Shown piece by piece: positions 1-8,722 of a stretch of 59,557 nt of DNA (position 1 is its first letter; every line of letters starts with the position of its first letter). Where the stretch lies: contig JAFUYB010000055.1 of the NCBI GenBank assembly GCA_017470735.1, positions 1-59,557 on the forward strand, read 5' to 3'. A program made the translations under genes and the position numbers. Origin of the DNA: Lachnospiraceae bacterium. GTDB taxonomy: Bacteria; Bacillota; Clostridia; Lachnospirales; Lachnospiraceae. The notes below the pieces were generated by a model. The model did not search any database. It was given only the letters and a program-made list of their open reading frames with translations, and was not told the origin of the DNA.

Positions 1-31
1 CCTGTGCAAAGTGCTGTATACTGTTAATCAT

Positions 32-110
32 AAAGCATCCTTTCTCCTTTTTATGGATTATTTTCTCTAAACCAAATCCTATCAGAGATTGGATGCTTTT
101 TCTATTCTTT
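32..110 (+). terminator. possible terminator of an upstream gene
   Basis: A 9-bp inverted repeat (AAAGCATCC at 32-40, GGATGCTTT at 91-99) flanks a long interior with a short secondary pairing (TCTCT/AGAGA) and runs into a T-rich stretch. The large loop makes this a weak call. It could equally be a leader structure. Confidence 0.3.
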
Positions 111-210
111 AATATCCCTACAAAAATTTTACCCTAACCGGTTTTTCCTTTTCCCGTTATCGTACCTTTATTATAGTCATCCCCTATAACCAACCATTTC
201 ATTTCAGTAT

Positions 211-239
211 TAGACAATAGCAAAGTCCTGTTGTAATAT
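211..239 (+). promoter_or_regulatory. predicted sigma-A promoter of metY
   Basis: TAGACA (211-216), a 17-nt spacer and TAATAT (234-239) match the vegetative consensus. They leave a leader of about 35 nt before the metY ribosome site (AAGAGGG). The leader is too short for a SAM riboswitch or T-box. Confidence 0.5.
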
Positions 240-281
240 ATGTCTCGGTAAACGAAACAGATAAGAAAGAGGGTATACACC

Positions 282-1589
282 ATGGCAAAGAAAGCAAGAG
301 CAGACAGAAATCTGAAATTTGAAACCAAGCAGCTCCATGTCGGACAGGAAAACGCCGATCCGGCAACAGACGCGCGGGCGGTACCGATCTACCAGACATC
401 TTCTTATGTCTTCCACAACAGCGAGCATGCTGCTGACCGCTTCGGGCTTCGGGACGCAGGCAACATCTATGGCCGCCTGACCAATCCGACGCAGGATATT
501 TTCGAGCAGCGGATCGCGGCTTTGGAAGGCGGCGTCGCGGCTCTTGCAGTAGCTTCGGGCGCGGCAGCCATTACCTATACGATCCAGAACCTCGCGTTTT
601 CCGGCGACCACATCGTAGCGGCAAAGAACATCTACGGCGGCACTTACAACCTGCTGGCCCATACGCTTATTGATTTCGGCATTCAGACCACTTTCGTCGA
701 TCCGCTCGACCCGGCAGCATTTGAAAACGCGATCCAGGACAACACCAAAGCTCTGTACATCGAAGTGCTCGGCAATCCGAATTCGGAAGTCAGCGACATC
801 GAAGCGATTGCAGAGGTTGCCCACAAGCACAGCATTCCTCTGGTGATCGATTCGACCTTCGCGACGCCGTATCTGCTTCGTCCGTTTGAATACGGCGCAG
901 ACATTGTCGTCCATTCAGCGACAAAGTTCATCGGCGGTCATGGTACTTCGATCGGCGGCGTGATCGTGGATGGCGGCAAATTTGACTGGAAGGCCAGCGG
1001 CAAGTTTCCGCAGATCACAGAGCCCAACGAGAGCTATCATGGCATCAGCTTTGCCGACGCGGCAGGTCCGGCAGCGTTCGTAACACGCATCCGCGCGATC
1101 CTGCTCCGCGATGAGGGCGCTTCGATCTCACCGTTCAACGCGTTTTTATTCCTGCAGGGACTTGAGACATTGTCTCTCCGTGTTGAGCGCCATGTGGAAA
1201 ACACGAAAAAGGTGCTGGATTATCTGCAGAAGCAGCCGTTGGTCGAAAAGATCAACCATCCTGCCGTGACAAAAGATCCTTCGCAGCAGGCTCTGTACAA
1301 GAAATACTTCCCGAACGGCGGCGGATCGATCTTTACCTTTGAGATCAAGGGTGACGCGGACACGGCAAAGAACTTCATCGACAACCTTGAGATTTTCTCA
1401 TTGCTTGCGAATGTCGCCGATGTGAAATCCTTAGCGATCCATCCGGCATCGACAACGCATTCGGAGCTGAACGAAGCAGAGCTTGCCGACCAGGGTATCC
1501 GTCCGAACACGATCCGTCTGTCGATCGGCACCGAGCATATTGACGACATTATCGAAGACTTGGATGAAGCCTTCAAGGCAGTACAGTAA
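282..1589 (+). CDS. metY: O-acetylhomoserine aminocarboxypropyltransferase (O-acetylhomoserine sulfhydrylase)
   Basis: This is a PLP-dependent Cys/Met-metabolism enzyme of 435 residues, the usual length of the MetY branch. It would make homocysteine from O-acetylhomoserine and sulfide in the cytoplasm. NIYGRLTNPT near residue 62 supplies the Tyr/Arg phosphate contacts, and Lys215 in SATKFIGGHG is the Schiff-base lysine. The C-terminal SIGTEHIDDIIEDLDEAF is typical of the family. The ATG follows a GAAAGAGGG ribosome site. The gene stands alone, with its own promoter and a strong terminator after it. Cystathionine gamma-synthase is an alternative family member, but the length and the insertions fit MetY better. 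Confidence 0.93.
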   Translation: MAKKARADRNLKFETKQLHVGQENADPATDARAVPIYQTSSYVFHNSEHAADRFGLRDAGNIYGRLTNPTQDIFEQRIAALEGGVAALAVASGAAAITYTIQNLAFSGDHIVAAKNIYGGTYNLLAHTLIDFGIQTTFVDPLDPAAFENAIQDNTKALYIEVLGNPNSEVSDIEAIAEVAHKHSIPLVIDSTFATPYLLRPFEYGADIVVHSATKFIGGHGTSIGGVIVDGGKFDWKASGKFPQITEPNESYHGISFADAAGPAAFVTRIRAILLRDEGASISPFNAFLFLQGLETLSLRVERHVENTKKVLDYLQKQPLVEKINHPAVTKDPSQQALYKKYFPNGGGSIFTFEIKGDADTAKNFIDNLEIFSLLANVADVKSLAIHPASTTHSELNEAELADQGIRPNTIRLSIGTEHIDDIIEDLDEAFKAVQ

Positions 1590-1658
1590 TGTTTATGCCC
1601 CTCCTATTTATTTTCATACAAACCCTCCATGCGTACCTCATCTGGTATTTGCATAGCA

Positions 1659-1694
1659 ATCCCCTCTCCGGTCATTTCCGGGAGGGGATTTTTG
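1659..1694 (+). terminator. rho-independent terminator after metY
   Basis: AATCCCCTC-T-CCGG pairs with CCGG-GAGGGGATT around a short TCATTT loop and is followed by TTTTT. It lies 70 nt after the metY stop and before the convergent gene. Confidence 0.8.
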
Positions 1695-1750
1695 CCAGAC
1701 CTGATAGTGTCACCGAATTAATTTACAAACGGGCAAAACATACGCACTGC

Positions 1751-3328
1751 CTACGCTTCTTCGATCCGGCAGATATGCGTCTTGCTGCCCTTGTCGTAGG
1801 CGATGCCTACCAAAAGCATCTTCCCTTGGCAGCCGGACATAGCTTCCCGGGGCTTTTGGAGGTAGTCCCGCTTTCTGATCTGCGCCACGGCTTCCTCCGC
1901 CGTGTCGCCGCATTTCAGCTCCACGACCATCGGCGGATTTGCATTGCCGTGCTTCGGCAGGAACACAAAGTCCGCGAACCCTTCTCCCGTCGCCAGTTCC
2001 CGGTATACCGTGTAGGAACGCTTTGCGGAATAATATGCCAGTGAAAGGACGCAGGCGAGCGAGTTTTCGTCATTGTACTGCAGAATGGAAGTGTTCGCGT
2101 CGTGAACGGCTTTTATCCTCCGCGCCACGGCATCCTCGTCTTTTTTCCATGTCAGCCGCATCAGCTCCTCCGAGTCGTCGATCGCCGCGACGACATCCTC
2201 CCAGCCGCCGTCCCCGATCGAATTGACGAATTCCTGCTCGACTTCGCGGTTTGGGATCCAGCACACCTTGTTGTCGAAATCATAGGTCAGGTACCCTAAG
2301 TGGATCAGCAGCGTGAACACATCGTCCGCCTTTGTGACGCTCGTCATGTCGTTCTGGAAGGTTTCCGTCCTGACCGGTATCCTCTCCCCCGCGACCAGCC
2401 TCTTCACCTTGTCCTTTAGGCCGTCTATGTTCAGCACGATATATTTCTTCAGTGCCTCATATGTCTCTGTCTGCGTCCAATAATTGTCAAAGTCATGCCC
2501 CGTCATCGACATCACGACTGAGCGGGGGTTGTAGACGGATATGCCGCGCAGGTAATAGCCGTTGTACCAGTTTTTCACTTCTTCATACGGCATGTCGAAC
2601 TGCCCGCAGAGCTCCTTGACCTCCTCTTCCGTGAAACCCGTCTCCGCAGCGTATTCCCGCGGGTTCAAGACAGAAATCTCCGTAAACATGTTGAGTGCCG
2701 AATGCTGCCCGTACTTCTTGATCGGCAGGATACCTGTCATGTACGCCAGCGCGATATAGGCTTTGTCCTTCAGAAAATTCCGCAGGAAGTCCAGATATTT
2801 CGTCTGCGCCTCCTTATCCTCCTGGTGGACGCGGAAAATGCAGTCCCACTCGTCGATGATCACGATGAACGGGATTTTCGTCTCCGCATAAACCGTCGCC
2901 ATATAATTTCCCAAGTCCATTCTGCGCGGCATCTGTATGTCCGGATAAACGCGCCCAATGTCCTCACACAAATCCTCAACAATAATATCGATCATACGAT
3001 CCATATCGCGTTTAGAAGCTGTCAAAAAATCCTGCATATTCAGCTGGAAAACATTGTATTTGTTCAGATGCTTCTCATACGAATCCACAGTCTGGATTTT
3101 TAGCCCGTCAAACAGCTCATCAGAGGATGAGCCTATAGAGTAATAAGCGTTGAGCATGTTTGCGCCCATGGATTTGCCGAACCGGCGCGGACGGCTGACG
3201 CAGATAAACTGCTGCTCTGTTTGAATAACCCGATTCGTATGCGCAATCATCATGCTTTTGTCCACATAAATCTGCGACTGAACGGCCCTCATAAACAAAT
3301 CGTTTCCGGTATTTAAATATAATCCCAT
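1751..3328 (-). CDS. AAA-ATPase-like protein with C-terminal PD-(D/E)XK nuclease-like domain
   Basis: The 525-residue protein has an N-terminal AAA-ATPase-like domain (Walker A RPRRFGKS at 46-53, Walker B FIVIIDEWD near 154-162). Its C-terminal domain has the PD-(D/E)XK pattern (GFADFVF then VVELKCGD). This two-domain family is very abundant and paralogous in gut Clostridia and Bacteroidetes; its function is not established, though defence or mobile-element roles are often suspected. I start it at the ATG at 3328 because TGGAG sits 8 nt upstream and the family begins with a similar MGLYLNTGND-type sequence. The longer in-frame extension lacks both. It is monocistronic and convergent with metY. 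Confidence 0.85.
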   Translation of the reverse strand: MGLYLNTGNDLFMRAVQSQIYVDKSMMIAHTNRVIQTEQQFICVSRPRRFGKSMGANMLNAYYSIGSSSDELFDGLKIQTVDSYEKHLNKYNVFQLNMQDFLTASKRDMDRMIDIIVEDLCEDIGRVYPDIQMPRRMDLGNYMATVYAETKIPFIVIIDEWDCIFRVHQEDKEAQTKYLDFLRNFLKDKAYIALAYMTGILPIKKYGQHSALNMFTEISVLNPREYAAETGFTEEEVKELCGQFDMPYEEVKNWYNGYYLRGISVYNPRSVVMSMTGHDFDNYWTQTETYEALKKYIVLNIDGLKDKVKRLVAGERIPVRTETFQNDMTSVTKADDVFTLLIHLGYLTYDFDNKVCWIPNREVEQEFVNSIGDGGWEDVVAAIDDSEELMRLTWKKDEDAVARRIKAVHDANTSILQYNDENSLACVLSLAYYSAKRSYTVYRELATGEGFADFVFLPKHGNANPPMVVELKCGDTAEEAVAQIRKRDYLQKPREAMSGCQGKMLLVGIAYDKGSKTHICRIEEA

Positions 3329-3411
3329 GATTTTTCTCCAAAAAATATAATCTTTTGTAAGCAGTTTTATTATACCACGAAGCCACGAGGAAAATCCATA
3401 CTTGCCTGGAT

Positions 3412-3441
3412 TTGACGACCATACCACCGATACATTATAAT
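3412..3441 (+). promoter_or_regulatory. predicted promoter of the PepSY/two-component operon
   Basis: TTGACG (3412-3417), an 18-nt spacer and a perfect TATAAT (3436-3441) point toward the PepSY gene and give a leader of about 85 nt. On the opposite strand TATAAT at 3369-3374 could serve the divergent ATPase gene, but its -35 box is poor. Confidence 0.55.
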
Positions 3442-3534
3442 TTTCAAAAAAATCCCATTCACTCATTTTCTTCTCATTTTTCCGGCGTATGCTGTCACCA
3501 ACTTAAGAACAGCAACAGCAAAGGAGCGAAAATT

Positions 3535-3972
3535 ATGATGAAGAAAAATGCAGTAAAGGCAACCGGTTTATTGTTGGCAATGACGATCGCTGTGGGCAGC
3601 GCGGCAGGTGGCGTAAGCGCCGCTTCCAGAAAAGCCCTTTCCAGAGCGGATGCGAAAAGCATCGCGCTGAGTGAAGCAAAAGTCAATGAGTCCGATGTGT
3701 CCCGGCTGGTCATCGAAAAGGAGACTGACGACGGTCAGAGAATCTATGAGGTCTCCTTCCGCAGCGGCCAGTACAAGCTCGAGTACAATATCGATGCTTA
3801 CACCGGTGAGATATTGGACATGGACAAGGAAAAAATCGTCACGAAAAAAAGCCGGAAGAACAAGCAGACAAGCTGGAACAAAAAGTCCCAAAAGCAAAGC
3901 AGCAAAAAATATTGGGACGATGATGACTGGGATGATGATGACGACGATGACTGGGACGATGACGACGATTGA
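3535..3972 (+). CDS. secreted PepSY-domain protein with Asp-rich tail
   Basis: The 145-residue protein has a signal peptide (MMKKNAVKATGLLLAMTIAV, then SAAGGVSAA) and one PepSY domain (about residues 35-100, ending YNIDAYTGEILDMDKE). A basic, Gln/Ser/Lys-rich linker follows, and the last 20 or so residues are almost only Asp with occasional Trp. PepSY domains are usually extracytoplasmic and inhibitory or sensory. The AAGGAGCG ribosome site fixes the start at 3535 (or the adjacent ATG at 3538). It is the first gene of the operon, 18 nt before a response regulator. I infer that it works with that two-component system, for example as a ligand or cation-binding partner. Confidence 0.8.
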   Translation: MMKKNAVKATGLLLAMTIAVGSAAGGVSAASRKALSRADAKSIALSEAKVNESDVSRLVIEKETDDGQRIYEVSFRSGQYKLEYNIDAYTGEILDMDKEKIVTKKSRKNKQTSWNKKSQKQSSKKYWDDDDWDDDDDDDWDDDDD

Positions 3973-3990
3973 TATAAGAGGTCAGGGCTT

Positions 3991-4668
3991 ATGCGGATTT
4001 TGTATGCTGAGGATGAAAAGGATTTAAACCGCATCGTGACAAAGGCACTGCAGGAAGAACGGTTCCTGGTGGATTCCTGTTTTGACGGAGAAGAAGCGAT
4101 CGACTGCCTGCAGACGGCGGAGTACGATGCGGTGATCCTGGATGTGATGATGCCGAAAAAAGACGGCTATGATGTGCTAAAGGCCGTCCGCAGCAAAAAG
4201 GAGTCCGTGCCGGTGCTGTTTCTGACAGCAAAGGATGCCATCGAAGAGCGGGTACGGGGGCTGGATGCCGGGGCTAATGATTACCTGGTAAAGCCCTTTT
4301 CGCTTGAAGAGCTGCTGGCGCGGGTGCGGGTATTGACACGGACAAAGCACGACACGCAGGATCATCTTCTGCGCGCCGCCGATCTGACGCTCGATACCGT
4401 TTCCCACGAGGTGCGCCGTGACGGAAAAGTGATCGACCTGACCGCAAAAGAATACCAGCTTTTGGAATATCTGATGTATAATCAGGGCAAGATCGTAAGC
4501 CGCACGCAGATCGAAGACCACATCTGGAACTTCGACTATGAAGGCGGGACCAATGTGGTCGATGTCTATATCCGCTATCTGCGGCAGAAGATCGACAAAC
4601 CCTTTGACCAAAAGCTGATCCGCACCAAACGGGGGATCGGCTATATGCTGACGGGAGAAAAAGCGTGA
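3991..4668 (+). CDS. OmpR/PhoB-family response regulator
   Basis: The 225-residue protein has an N-terminal receiver (phospho-acceptor Asp51 in VILDVMMPKKDGYD, conserved Lys in LVKPFS) and a C-terminal winged helix (about 125-222, ending TKRGIGYML). It would bind DNA after phosphorylation by the kinase encoded next, whose start overlaps its stop by 4 nt. Placement between PepSY genes suggests that these are its targets or accessory sensors; the leader at 3448-3534 is where to look for its binding site. Confidence 0.93.
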   Translation: MRILYAEDEKDLNRIVTKALQEERFLVDSCFDGEEAIDCLQTAEYDAVILDVMMPKKDGYDVLKAVRSKKESVPVLFLTAKDAIEERVRGLDAGANDYLVKPFSLEELLARVRVLTRTKHDTQDHLLRAADLTLDTVSHEVRRDGKVIDLTAKEYQLLEYLMYNQGKIVSRTQIEDHIWNFDYEGGTNVVDVYIRYLRQKIDKPFDQKLIRTKRGIGYMLTGEKA

Positions 4669-6083
4669 GAAAACTGTCCATCCGAAGCCGTATCCTGCTG
4701 CTGTTTGCGGGAGCAATGATGATCGCCATGGCGCTGACCTTTTTGCTCGTGTACATTGTCAGTGCGTCCGTGATGAAAAAGACTCTTTCCGACTATCTGA
4801 TGAGCGCGGTGGACACCAATGTCGACAAGCTGGTGTTTCTGACTGCGGAGGAAGCGCAGGCTGAAAAAGCGCGGGATACCAACGATCTGTTTGTCGATTA
4901 CAAGGACGGCGTACTTCAGATTGACGACGATTTTCTGGAAATCTTAAATGATGTGGAAAGCGCTCTCTATACTGGAGAAGGCGACCTGCTGTACGGCGAC
5001 AATTCACTGTCCCGGGAGATGGCGGGAGAAGCATTTACTGTTTCCCGGTTGTATGAAAAGGAGATCCGGGGCGACCGGTATGTCGTCTACGACCGGAAAT
5101 TCGTCGGAAAAAAGCTGAACGGTTTGTGGATCAGGGGCATCGTGCCACTGACCCGGCAGAAAGAACAGCTTGCGCAGATCACGAAAAGCGTGCTGGCCTT
5201 TTTACCTGTCATGCTGCTTATGGTCGTTTTCGGCAGCGTGCTTGCCGCAATGGGAATCCTTGGCCCGGTCCGCCGGATGGAACAGACCGCCGCGGCGATC
5301 GTGGACGGGGAAGATCTGAACCGCCGTATCGAAACCGGCAAAAACAAAGACGAGCTGTACTCACTGGCAGTCAGCTTCAATGCGATGTTTGACCGCCTGC
5401 AGCAGTCGTTTACCAGGGAACGGCAGTTTACCTCGGACGCGTCCCACGAACTGCGTACACCGCTTGCCGTCATCACGGCACAGACAGAATATGTGACGGC
5501 AAAGGACCGCAGCAGCGACGAATACCGCGAGGCTTTCGCGGTTGTCGGACGGCAGGCAAAGCGTATGCAGCGGCTCGTATCGGATATGCTCGACCTGTCG
5601 CGGATCGCGCAGGGTCAAAAACGCTATCCGGTCGCAGAGGTCGATCTGAGCGCCATCGTTACGACGGTCTGCGAGGATATGAAGCGGATCGCCTACAACA
5701 ACATTGCCATCACGGCGGATGTGGCGGAAAATATGCAAATCGACGGCAACCCGGATCTGCTGGAACGGCTTTTAGTCAATCTGTTGGACAACGCCTATAA
5801 ATACGGGTGCGCGGACGGGCACACGCATGTGGTGCTGGCAGAAACGGATGAAACGGTCCGCCTGCAGGTTCAGGACGACGGGATCGGAATCCTGGATCAG
5901 GCAAAAGAAAAAATATTCGACCGGTTTTACCGCGAGGAGGAATCCCGCTCGGGCGGCGGTTACGGCCTGGGGCTGTCTTTGGTGGCGGAGATCGTTCATT
6001 TCCACGGCGGAGAGATCCATGTGGAAAGCCAAAAAGGAACCGGAAGCTGTTTTACGGTCTGTTTCCCGAAAAAAGATAAATAA
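4665..6083 (+). CDS. HAMP-containing sensor histidine kinase
   Basis: The 472-residue membrane kinase has TM1 (about 10-35), an extracytoplasmic domain of about 130 residues, TM2 (about 170-195) and HAMP. HisKA has His261 in SHELRTPLAV. The HATPase_c domain has N (LLVNLLDNAYKYG), G1 (DDGIGI) and G2 (GGGYGLGLSL) boxes. It is translationally coupled to the response regulator upstream and should phosphorylate it. The extracellular domain has no family I recognise. The flanking PepSY proteins are candidate partners for it. Confidence 0.93.
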   Translation: MRKLSIRSRILLLFAGAMMIAMALTFLLVYIVSASVMKKTLSDYLMSAVDTNVDKLVFLTAEEAQAEKARDTNDLFVDYKDGVLQIDDDFLEILNDVESALYTGEGDLLYGDNSLSREMAGEAFTVSRLYEKEIRGDRYVVYDRKFVGKKLNGLWIRGIVPLTRQKEQLAQITKSVLAFLPVMLLMVVFGSVLAAMGILGPVRRMEQTAAAIVDGEDLNRRIETGKNKDELYSLAVSFNAMFDRLQQSFTRERQFTSDASHELRTPLAVITAQTEYVTAKDRSSDEYREAFAVVGRQAKRMQRLVSDMLDLSRIAQGQKRYPVAEVDLSAIVTTVCEDMKRIAYNNIAITADVAENMQIDGNPDLLERLLVNLLDNAYKYGCADGHTHVVLAETDETVRLQVQDDGIGILDQAKEKIFDRFYREEESRSGGGYGLGLSLVAEIVHFHGGEIHVESQKGTGSCFTVCFPKKDK

Positions 6084-6121
6084 CGGAAGCCCTGACTACT
6101 TGGAAAAAGAGGGATATACGG

Positions 6122-7006
6122 ATGAAACAATTATTGAAAGTGTGGAAAAATGAGCCATTGTTTTCGGCTTTTCTGCTCGTTATTGTAATCGCGCTGATCG
6201 GCGCAGGCACGGCATTTGCGGCGGATACTGTGGCAAAGAGCAGCCTGATCAGTGAAGAAGCGGCGAAAAAATTTGCCTGGCTCGATGCGGGCGTCAAGGA
6301 AAAGCACATAAACCGGTCGTCCGTCGAGCTTCAAAAAGATGGTTTTCGGTATATTTATGATGTGGCATTCACTACAGACGAAGCATCGTATGCCTATAAG
6401 GTGCGCTCCTCTGACGGTACGATTTTAGATCGCCAAAAGGAAGTGACCGCACAACTGAAAGAGCCCGAAAAAAAGCCGGAAAAGCTCCAGACACAGAAGG
6501 TTTACATCAGCGTGGACAAGGCGAAAAAAAAGGCCTTAAAGCAGGCCGGCATTGCTGAAGACGAGGTCACTTTTTCCAAGGCAAAGCTGGAAAAGGACGA
6601 TGGCGTGGCGTTATACGATGTGGAATTCTATACGGCGGATTTTGAGTATGAATACGAGATTGAAGCCTACAGCGGAAGGATACTGGAGTCTTCCGTCGAA
6701 GCGGCGGAAAATGCCACGGTACCGGCACGGACAGACAGCACCGGACAAAGCAGTGCGGCTCCGGCACAGCAGGTAACGGAAACACTTAATCAGACCGTTC
6801 CGCAAAAAACGACAGACCAGGCTCAAGACGGTCAGCAGATGCAAAAGAATGCGGATGCAGGAAATCAGAATACGGTCTTGGATGACGACCGGGACGACGA
6901 TGACAGTAATGATTGGGACGATGATGACGACGATAATGATAGCGATGACGACCGGGATGATGATGACGATGACGACGATAATGACACCGATGATGATGAC
7001 GATTGA
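6122..7006 (+). CDS. membrane-anchored protein with two PepSY domains and Asp-rich tail
   Basis: The 294-residue protein has an N-terminal TM anchor or signal (about 13-33) and two PepSY-type repeats (about 40-105 and 118-190; the second ends EYEIEAYSGRILE). A Gln/Thr/Pro-rich linker follows, and then about 40 residues dominated by Asp. It lies 38 nt after the histidine kinase in the same operon. The acidic tail resembles that of the first PepSY protein and suggests reversible cation binding outside the membrane (inference). Another reading is that the tail is an electrostatic spacer toward the wall. Confidence 0.8.
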   Translation: MKQLLKVWKNEPLFSAFLLVIVIALIGAGTAFAADTVAKSSLISEEAAKKFAWLDAGVKEKHINRSSVELQKDGFRYIYDVAFTTDEASYAYKVRSSDGTILDRQKEVTAQLKEPEKKPEKLQTQKVYISVDKAKKKALKQAGIAEDEVTFSKAKLEKDDGVALYDVEFYTADFEYEYEIEAYSGRILESSVEAAENATVPARTDSTGQSSAAPAQQVTETLNQTVPQKTTDQAQDGQQMQKNADAGNQNTVLDDDRDDDDSNDWDDDDDDNDSDDDRDDDDDDDDNDTDDDDD

Positions 7007-7093
7007 CAGCTGCTACGACCGGTGGTATTGTAGGATGCAGTGATCCAGTGCGGCAGCCGGAATGAATCAAACAGCGATAATGAGGAGGTCATA

Positions 7094-7468
7094 ATGAAAA
7101 AGAAAATAATTACCATGATGATGGCAATAGCGCTGCTCGGAGCCGGATGCGGCGCAAACCAGCAGGCAGCGCCGGAAAGCGAAGTCGAATTTGAACAGGC
7201 CGGAAAAACCGATGCTTCGGAGGATACAGGTGATGAACTGGAAGTGATCTCTGAGCAGGAAGCACTGCTTGCCGCCTTAAAGCAGGCCGGACTTTCTGAA
7301 TCCGATGTGACGGTGACAAAGATGGCATTGGATATGGATGACGGGCAGCAGATCTATGAGATTGAGTTTGTCACAGCGGATATGGAATACGAATACGATG
7401 TCAATGCCACAACCGGCAGTATCGTCTCGTTCAGTCAGGAACCATACACAGGCGTTGATGATGACTGA
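7094..7468 (+). CDS. PepSY-domain lipoprotein
   Basis: The 124-residue protein has a lipoprotein signal with lipobox LLGAGC, an acidic linker and one PepSY domain (about 55-118, ending YDVNATTGSIVSF). The start at 7094 follows TGAGGAGGTC. It is the third PepSY protein of the operon, but it lacks the long Asp tail apart from a short DDD end. Its stop overlaps the dinB start. Confidence 0.8.
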   Translation: MKKKIITMMMAIALLGAGCGANQQAAPESEVEFEQAGKTDASEDTGDELEVISEQEALLAALKQAGLSESDVTVTKMALDMDDGQQIYEIEFVTADMEYEYDVNATTGSIVSFSQEPYTGVDDD

Positions 7469-8681
7469 AAACGATCGTCTGATTTTCCATATCGATGTCA
7501 ACAGCGCGTTTCTGTCCTGGGAAGCGGTACGCCGAGTCAAAAACGGCGAGCCGGATCTGCGCCTGATCCCATCCTGTGTCGGAGGCGACCCGCAGTCGCG
7601 GCGCAGCATTGTTTCGGCAAAATCGATTCCCGCAAAGCGGTATCAGATCCACACGGGCGAACCGGTGTCAATGGCACTGCGGAAATGTCCGGAGCTTGTA
7701 GTCGTCCGTCCCGATTTTGCGCTGTACAAGGAATGTTCAAAAGCATTTAAGGACATCTGCAGACTGTATGCGCCTGTCGTCGAAGAATTTTCGATCGACG
7801 AGTGTTTCATGGATTTCACCGGGACGAAGCTTTTGTATCCGGATCCGGCCGCATTGGCGTATGAGATCAAAGACCGGATCCGGGATGAGCTGGGATTTAC
7901 AGTCAATATCGGCATTGCCCGCAACAAGCTCTGCGCAAAGATGGCGAGTGACTTTGAAAAACCGGATAAGGTGCATACGCTGTTTCCCGAGGAGATACCT
8001 GACAAGCTGTGGAAATTGCCTGTCGGGGCTCTTTTGTTTGTCGGAAAAGCTTCCGTTCAGGCGTTGGAAAAGGCTCATATCCGTACGATCGGCGACCTTG
8101 CCCATGCGGATGTGTCTTATATCAAAAATCTGCTCGGCGAAAAAGCAGGCGCGCAGGCTCACCGCTATGCCAACGGTATTGATGATTCTCCGGTGCGCGC
8201 CGAGCGGGAAGAGCGAAAAGGCTACAGCCATGATGTGACTGTTGACGAAGACATTACGACAACGGAGCGCGCAGATGCGATTCTTTTGTCGCTTGCTGAG
8301 GTCGTTGCGGCGCGGATGCGGAAGGATAAAGCGAAAGCCGGCAGCATTTCCGTATCTGTCCGCTATCTGGATTTCAAAACCCGGTCACATCAGTGCCGTT
8401 TAAAGCGGCCGACGGACAGGACAAGAGAAATCTATGAAACGGCCTGCGGGCTTTTGGCTGAACTGTGGAAGGATCACCGTCCGCTGCGTTTCCTTAGTAT
8501 TTCCCTGACAAATCTGTCACGGGATGGCGCCTGGGAGCAGATGTCACTGTTTGAGGAAAACGATCCCGGAAAAAATGAGCGCGAGGAGAAAATGGACAAG
8601 ACCGTTGATGCCCTGCGCAGCCGCTTCGGAGCGGATATCATCAAGCGCGGCGCGGTGATTGCGCTTGAGAATGGGAAATGA
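7461..8681 (+). CDS. dinB: DNA polymerase IV (Y family)
   Basis: The 406-residue translesion polymerase has the palm motif IFHIDVNSAFLSW with Asp12 and the catalytic SIDECFMDF (Asp113, Glu114). The thumb HhH region and little-finger domain follow. The start codon is 7461 or the adjacent 7458. Both lie inside the end of the PepSY lipoprotein gene (stop TGA at 7466-7468) and have no strong ribosome site, so translation is probably coupled. Being last in a two-component/PepSY operon is unusual for a SOS polymerase; I see no LexA box next to it. Confidence 0.92.
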   Translation: MTENDRLIFHIDVNSAFLSWEAVRRVKNGEPDLRLIPSCVGGDPQSRRSIVSAKSIPAKRYQIHTGEPVSMALRKCPELVVVRPDFALYKECSKAFKDICRLYAPVVEEFSIDECFMDFTGTKLLYPDPAALAYEIKDRIRDELGFTVNIGIARNKLCAKMASDFEKPDKVHTLFPEEIPDKLWKLPVGALLFVGKASVQALEKAHIRTIGDLAHADVSYIKNLLGEKAGAQAHRYANGIDDSPVRAEREERKGYSHDVTVDEDITTTERADAILLSLAEVVAARMRKDKAKAGSISVSVRYLDFKTRSHQCRLKRPTDRTREIYETACGLLAELWKDHRPLRFLSISLTNLSRDGAWEQMSLFEENDPGKNEREEKMDKTVDALRSRFGADIIKRGAVIALENGK

Positions 8682-8722
8682 TGGATTTTATCTTAATCTC
8701 CCAGCCAAGAAGTCAAAGACCT

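Noticed and set aside
100-281. SAM riboswitch or T-box before metY
   Set aside because: The leader after the predicted start is only about 35 nt and has no terminator/antiterminator.
210-914. Minus-strand frame of 234 codons over metY
   Set aside because: It overlaps a clear PLP enzyme gene and gives no recognisable protein.
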